Shown here piece by piece: positions 33,687-36,111 of a stretch of DNA of 36,111 bases (position 1 is its first letter; each line of letters opens with the position of its first letter). The stretch is from contig NZ_QHJG01000042.1 in assembly GCF_003184185.1 (NCBI RefSeq), positions 1-36,111 on the forward strand, in the 5' to 3' direction. A program made the translations under genes and the position numbers. The stretch comes from Legionella qingyii (GTDB lineage Bacteria; Pseudomonadota; Gammaproteobacteria; Legionellales; Legionellaceae). The notes below the pieces were generated by a model that saw nothing but the letters and a program-made list of their open reading frames with translations, had not been told where the DNA came from and did not search any database.

Positions 33687-34742
33687 TTATAACATAAAGA
33701 GATTTAAATCGTTACGCAACTCATCTTTATCCTTTTTATCGGCCTGATGAACATATTTAAAAAAGGAGATAATGCTTCTATCTTGCCGAACAACAAGCGC
33801 AGTACTTTGAGTTGAATTTGTCTGTTGATATTGAAGTGTTGCAAGGTTGACTTCTTCATATTCGATATCTGATTCTTCGTCTAGGAAAATTATTGACTGT
33901 GGCTCTTGTACCAAACTATTTTGTGTACTCTCAGAGTCTGAAATTTCCTCAATGATTAAAGATGAGACAGCAGAGGTTAGCTCTCTAAACATAGGTAAAG
34001 CTCGTGCTTTCGATTTTAGTGAATCAGCATCGGCAGCATGAGGAGATTCCTTCTGCATTAAGGCGTCTCTAACTTTTAGTGTATGTTTGTGCTCATGAGC
34101 ATAACCAACTTTAACTGTACTATTACTGTAGAAGCGAGCTAGTTTTTTAGTTTCATAGTCAACTCCATTTAATGATACTAACATCGGTACATGGACTGTC
34201 GCTGAATAATAGTTAATGGTTACGTCTTTATAGTGTTGGCCTAAACCTTGAGCAAAATAGACTGCTAATTGATCATTGGTGTCATTCTCATCACATATAA
34301 ATAAATTAATTGCTTTTGTATTCTGGGCTAATTCAGGTGTAAGACCACATTGTTTCATTCGCCAGGCCACCGCATGAATTGATAGCTCATAAGGTTCTTG
34401 CGAAAGATATTGATAATAGGCTTGATTAATATTTATGACATGATCCGGATCTCCAGTTCCATCAGCAAGAATATAAATTATTGCATTGTCTCCCAAATTT
34501 TCCTGAGTAAAATTAAATTGAGCTTGATCATAATATTCGTAATCTTCTTCGTTTTCATCAGGATGACGATAGATCACGATTTCAGGAGTTTTATCACTTT
34601 TCCCTATGGAAGTTTTTAAATTATATCTCCAGTCTAACGCTCTCATATAAAGAGAAAAATTATTTTCGCTTGCAGTGAACGGAATAAATAAGATAATTTT
34701 TTGCTTAGATAAATTTGAATCTAGATTTTTTAGCATGGCCAA
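33687..34742 (-). CDS. Unknown protein behind a PmrA box, effector candidate
   Basis: 351 residues, soluble, not a recognised family. The N-terminal half looks like an alpha/beta fold: KIILFIPFTASENN, a strand IIYILADGTGD (88-98), a helix with VAWRMKQCGLTP, then AINLFICDEND (Cys150) and ITINYYSATVHVP. The order strand-turn, helix, strand-C recalls caspase-like or C80 peptidases, but the expected His-Gly before the turn is DGTG here, so the fold may be inactive or different. The C-terminal half is acidic and Ser/Gln-rich, with LDEESDIEYEEVN, and ends DELRNDLNLFML. With the PmrA box upstream, Dot/Icm export is plausible. ATG codons at residues 1 and 3 compete; neither has a good ribosome site. 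Confidence 0.7.
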   Translation of the reverse strand: MAMLKNLDSNLSKQKIILFIPFTASENNFSLYMRALDWRYNLKTSIGKSDKTPEIVIYRHPDENEEDYEYYDQAQFNFTQENLGDNAIIYILADGTGDPDHVININQAYYQYLSQEPYELSIHAVAWRMKQCGLTPELAQNTKAINLFICDENDTNDQLAVYFAQGLGQHYKDVTINYYSATVHVPMLVSLNGVDYETKKLARFYSNSTVKVGYAHEHKHTLKVRDALMQKESPHAADADSLKSKARALPMFRELTSAVSSLIIEEISDSESTQNSLVQEPQSIIFLDEESDIEYEEVNLATLQYQQTNSTQSTALVVRQDRSIISFFKYVHQADKKDKDELRNDLNLFML

Positions 34743-34768
34743 AGTTTGTAAGCTAATAAATTTATCAA

Positions 34769-34801
34769 ATTATATAATTTTTAAATTAAGAGATTATTAA
34801 A
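34769..34801 (-). promoter_or_regulatory. PmrA box and -10 element
   Basis: On the minus strand: TTTAATAAT (34801-34793), two bases, CTTAATTTA (34790-34782), then seven bases and TATAAT (34774-34769). The two TTAAT cores are 11 bp apart, as required for a PmrA box, and the distance to the -10 equals that at 27596-27628. Confidence 0.7.
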
Positions 34802-34829
34802 TATGACAAATTATTAGTTCTTCATCAGG

Positions 34830-35798
34830 TCATAAGGAGTTGGGTTTGCAATTATCTATGCATAAAGAATAAAGTACATCCACATGCGATTGGGCTGATA
34901 AAAACCGGATACTCCACAAAGCGATCCTGGCATGGTCATCTAAAAACCTCCCATCAGTGAGTATGAGTGGTTTATTATTGACGATAATGAGGTAGTTATC
35001 AGTAAACCAGTTAAAAATAGTAAAGTCATTTAATAACGAAGGTGAGTTTTTGACATAATTGGGTAATTCTTGGGATGAAAAAAAAGGATAGCTTTTTACA
35101 AATTGACTCCTTGACTCTTTAAAAAGGGGAGTTACTGCATCAATGATATATAAGCGATTTGTTGTTAGTGCAATTCCTCTCCATAAAGTTGAGCTCAATA
35201 ATTGAGGGAATACACGTACTTTTTGAGTATTTATCCGCAGCTTGGCAAGCTCCTTTCGAACTTCTGTCATTGCTCGATAATGTTGAAATCCATTAAATAG
35301 CATAAATACGCTTACTAATAGTAAAGCAATAATGACTGGCTTTCTTTTATTAAAAACAACAGTACAAACAACTCCTAAACATAAGGGTATTGTCACAAAG
35401 GGATCAATAATAGAAACAATATCCCAACTTATTCTGGTTGTGGAAAAAGGCCAAAATAAGACTGTCCCATAATTGGTACATGCATCGAGTAAGCCATGGG
35501 TTGCATAACCAATCAATGCTGCTAAAAAAGTGAATTTCCAATTAGTTCGGAATCGTTTAAAAATTAGCAAAACTAAAGTAACAATCAAAGCACCTTCTGG
35601 AATAAAAAGTAACGAGTGTGTGATGTGACGGTGATAGAGAAAGAAGAGCATTGGGTTGCCTGATTCCTGAATAAATATATCCAAATCAGGTGTCATTGCT
35701 GCTAAACCACCAACAAACCAGGCATTATGTTTGTCTTTCTTGAATAAAAATGATTGAGCACAGGCGGCTCCCAAGACTGCATGCGTGACTGGATCCAT
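34830..35798 (-). CDS. Membrane-bound metal-dependent hydrolase, YdjM family
   Basis: Integral inner-membrane protein of the YdjM/DUF457 family. The metal-site motifs are all present: MDPVTHAVLGA at the N-terminus, MTPDLD (about 35-40), YHRHITHSLL (about 55-64) and YATHGLLDACTNYGT (about 97-111). Hydrophobic segments lie at about 60-80, 90-108, 130-150 and 153-172. A soluble C-terminal part of about 145 residues follows, longer than in the shortest family members. The substrate is not known for the family. AGGGAT precedes the ATG. The gene is transcribed alone. The spacer to the right (35799-36018) holds no gene. Confidence 0.9.
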   Translation of the reverse strand: MDPVTHAVLGAACAQSFLFKKDKHNAWFVGGLAAMTPDLDIFIQESGNPMLFFLYHRHITHSLLFIPEGALIVTLVLLIFKRFRTNWKFTFLAALIGYATHGLLDACTNYGTVLFWPFSTTRISWDIVSIIDPFVTIPLCLGVVCTVVFNKRKPVIIALLLVSVFMLFNGFQHYRAMTEVRKELAKLRINTQKVRVFPQLLSSTLWRGIALTTNRLYIIDAVTPLFKESRSQFVKSYPFFSSQELPNYVKNSPSLLNDFTIFNWFTDNYLIIVNNKPLILTDGRFLDDHARIALWSIRFLSAQSHVDVLYSLCIDNCKPNSL

Positions 35799-36018
35799 TT
35801 TTTATCCCTGTAGGTATTTTGTAGCCAATATATTTAATTCATTTTATTTTGAATCAAAGAGAGCAACATAAATTTATGAGTGTTACCTTTGTTATTTTTC
35901 GGAAATATCTACTATAGGTTATTCTGCCTGTTTTAAGAAGAGGAACACGGTGAGCAAAAAATCAACCTGTGAGTGCCATTCAAATTTCTTTACTCATGAT
36001 CAAGGTTGATTCATTAGA

Positions 36019-36111
36019 ACAGGACTTACGAAAAAGCCCAATCTCTTCATTAAAAAATGTTTTTAATTCGGTCATTTAGTCTATCTAAACTCCCTCATTA
36101 AAAACATTTTT
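36019..36111. repeat. Partial MITE-like element at right window edge
   Basis: Begins with the 17-bp terminal repeat ACAGGACTTACGAAAAA (36019-36035), whose exact complement is at 45-61. AAAAAATGTTTTTAAT (36052-36067) pairs with 36097-36111 to give a 15-bp internal stem. The last 28 bases repeat bases 1-28. Joined on that overlap, the two fragments give a 126-bp element with perfect terminal repeats and no coding capacity. Confidence 0.7.

Noticed and set aside
1..36111. Whole window as a circular plasmid because its ends overlap
   Set aside because: The overlap is only 28 bases, lies inside a palindromic repeat without matching flanks, and the window contains chromosomal housekeeping genes but no replication or partition genes.
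1..36111. CRISPR array, tRNA or rRNA genes
   Set aside because: No regularly spaced repeats and no cloverleaf or rRNA-like sequence were seen on reading the window.

Overview
The window is strongly AT-rich chromosomal DNA and most likely comes from a Legionella species or a close relative in the Legionellaceae. Ordinary housekeeping genes (htpX, corA, trmL, argF with an arginine-binding lipoprotein, a ydjM-like membrane hydrolase) alternate with single-gene units coding for eukaryote-like or unclassified proteins of the kind exported by the Dot/Icm type IVB system. These include an OTU-type cysteine protease, a RhoGAP-domain protein, a pertussis-toxin-like ADP-ribosyltransferase, a P-loop protein, and the remains of a mitochondrial carrier gene. 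Two genes carry a good match to the PmrA box used by Legionella effector genes. The genus call is inference from this gene mix; there is no rRNA or tRNA to anchor it.

Left third (1-8.6 kb): a membrane PAS-GAF-GGDEF diguanylate cyclase; a large TPR-like protein with an acidic C-terminus; the ADP-ribosyltransferase candidate; then two diverged paralogues in opposite orientation (5355-5954 and 7737-8327) that flank an outer-membrane barrel protein and an unknown gene. The paralogues share promoter geometry and a 13-bp element at the presumed transcription start.

Middle (8.6-20.6 kb): an envelope and surface block. It holds a secreted GH17-like glycosidase, the mitochondrial-carrier pseudogene, a TTG-started right-handed beta-helix protein with GGA/FxxN repeats, an outer-membrane barrel protein, a 1280-residue multidomain protein of unknown role, a divergent alanine-rich membrane protein, and an ArfB-like ribosome-rescue factor.

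Right third (20.6-36 kb): the OTU protease, a secreted protein of uncertain fold, the RhoGAP protein, htpX/corA convergent, the PmrA-box P-loop protein, a tandem pair of tiny paralogous proteins (one only 55 residues), a cysteine-dioxygenase-like cupin, an ArgR-type operator driving artJ-argF, trmL, a second PmrA-box gene, and ydjM.

Both ends of the window lie inside a short palindromic element. The first and last 28 bases are identical, and joining them on that overlap gives a 126-bp MITE-like element with 17-bp perfect terminal inverted repeats. This suggests the window is a contig bounded by two copies of a dispersed repeat, or less likely a circular molecule. Most convergent gene pairs are separated by long perfect hairpins without clear U-tracts.
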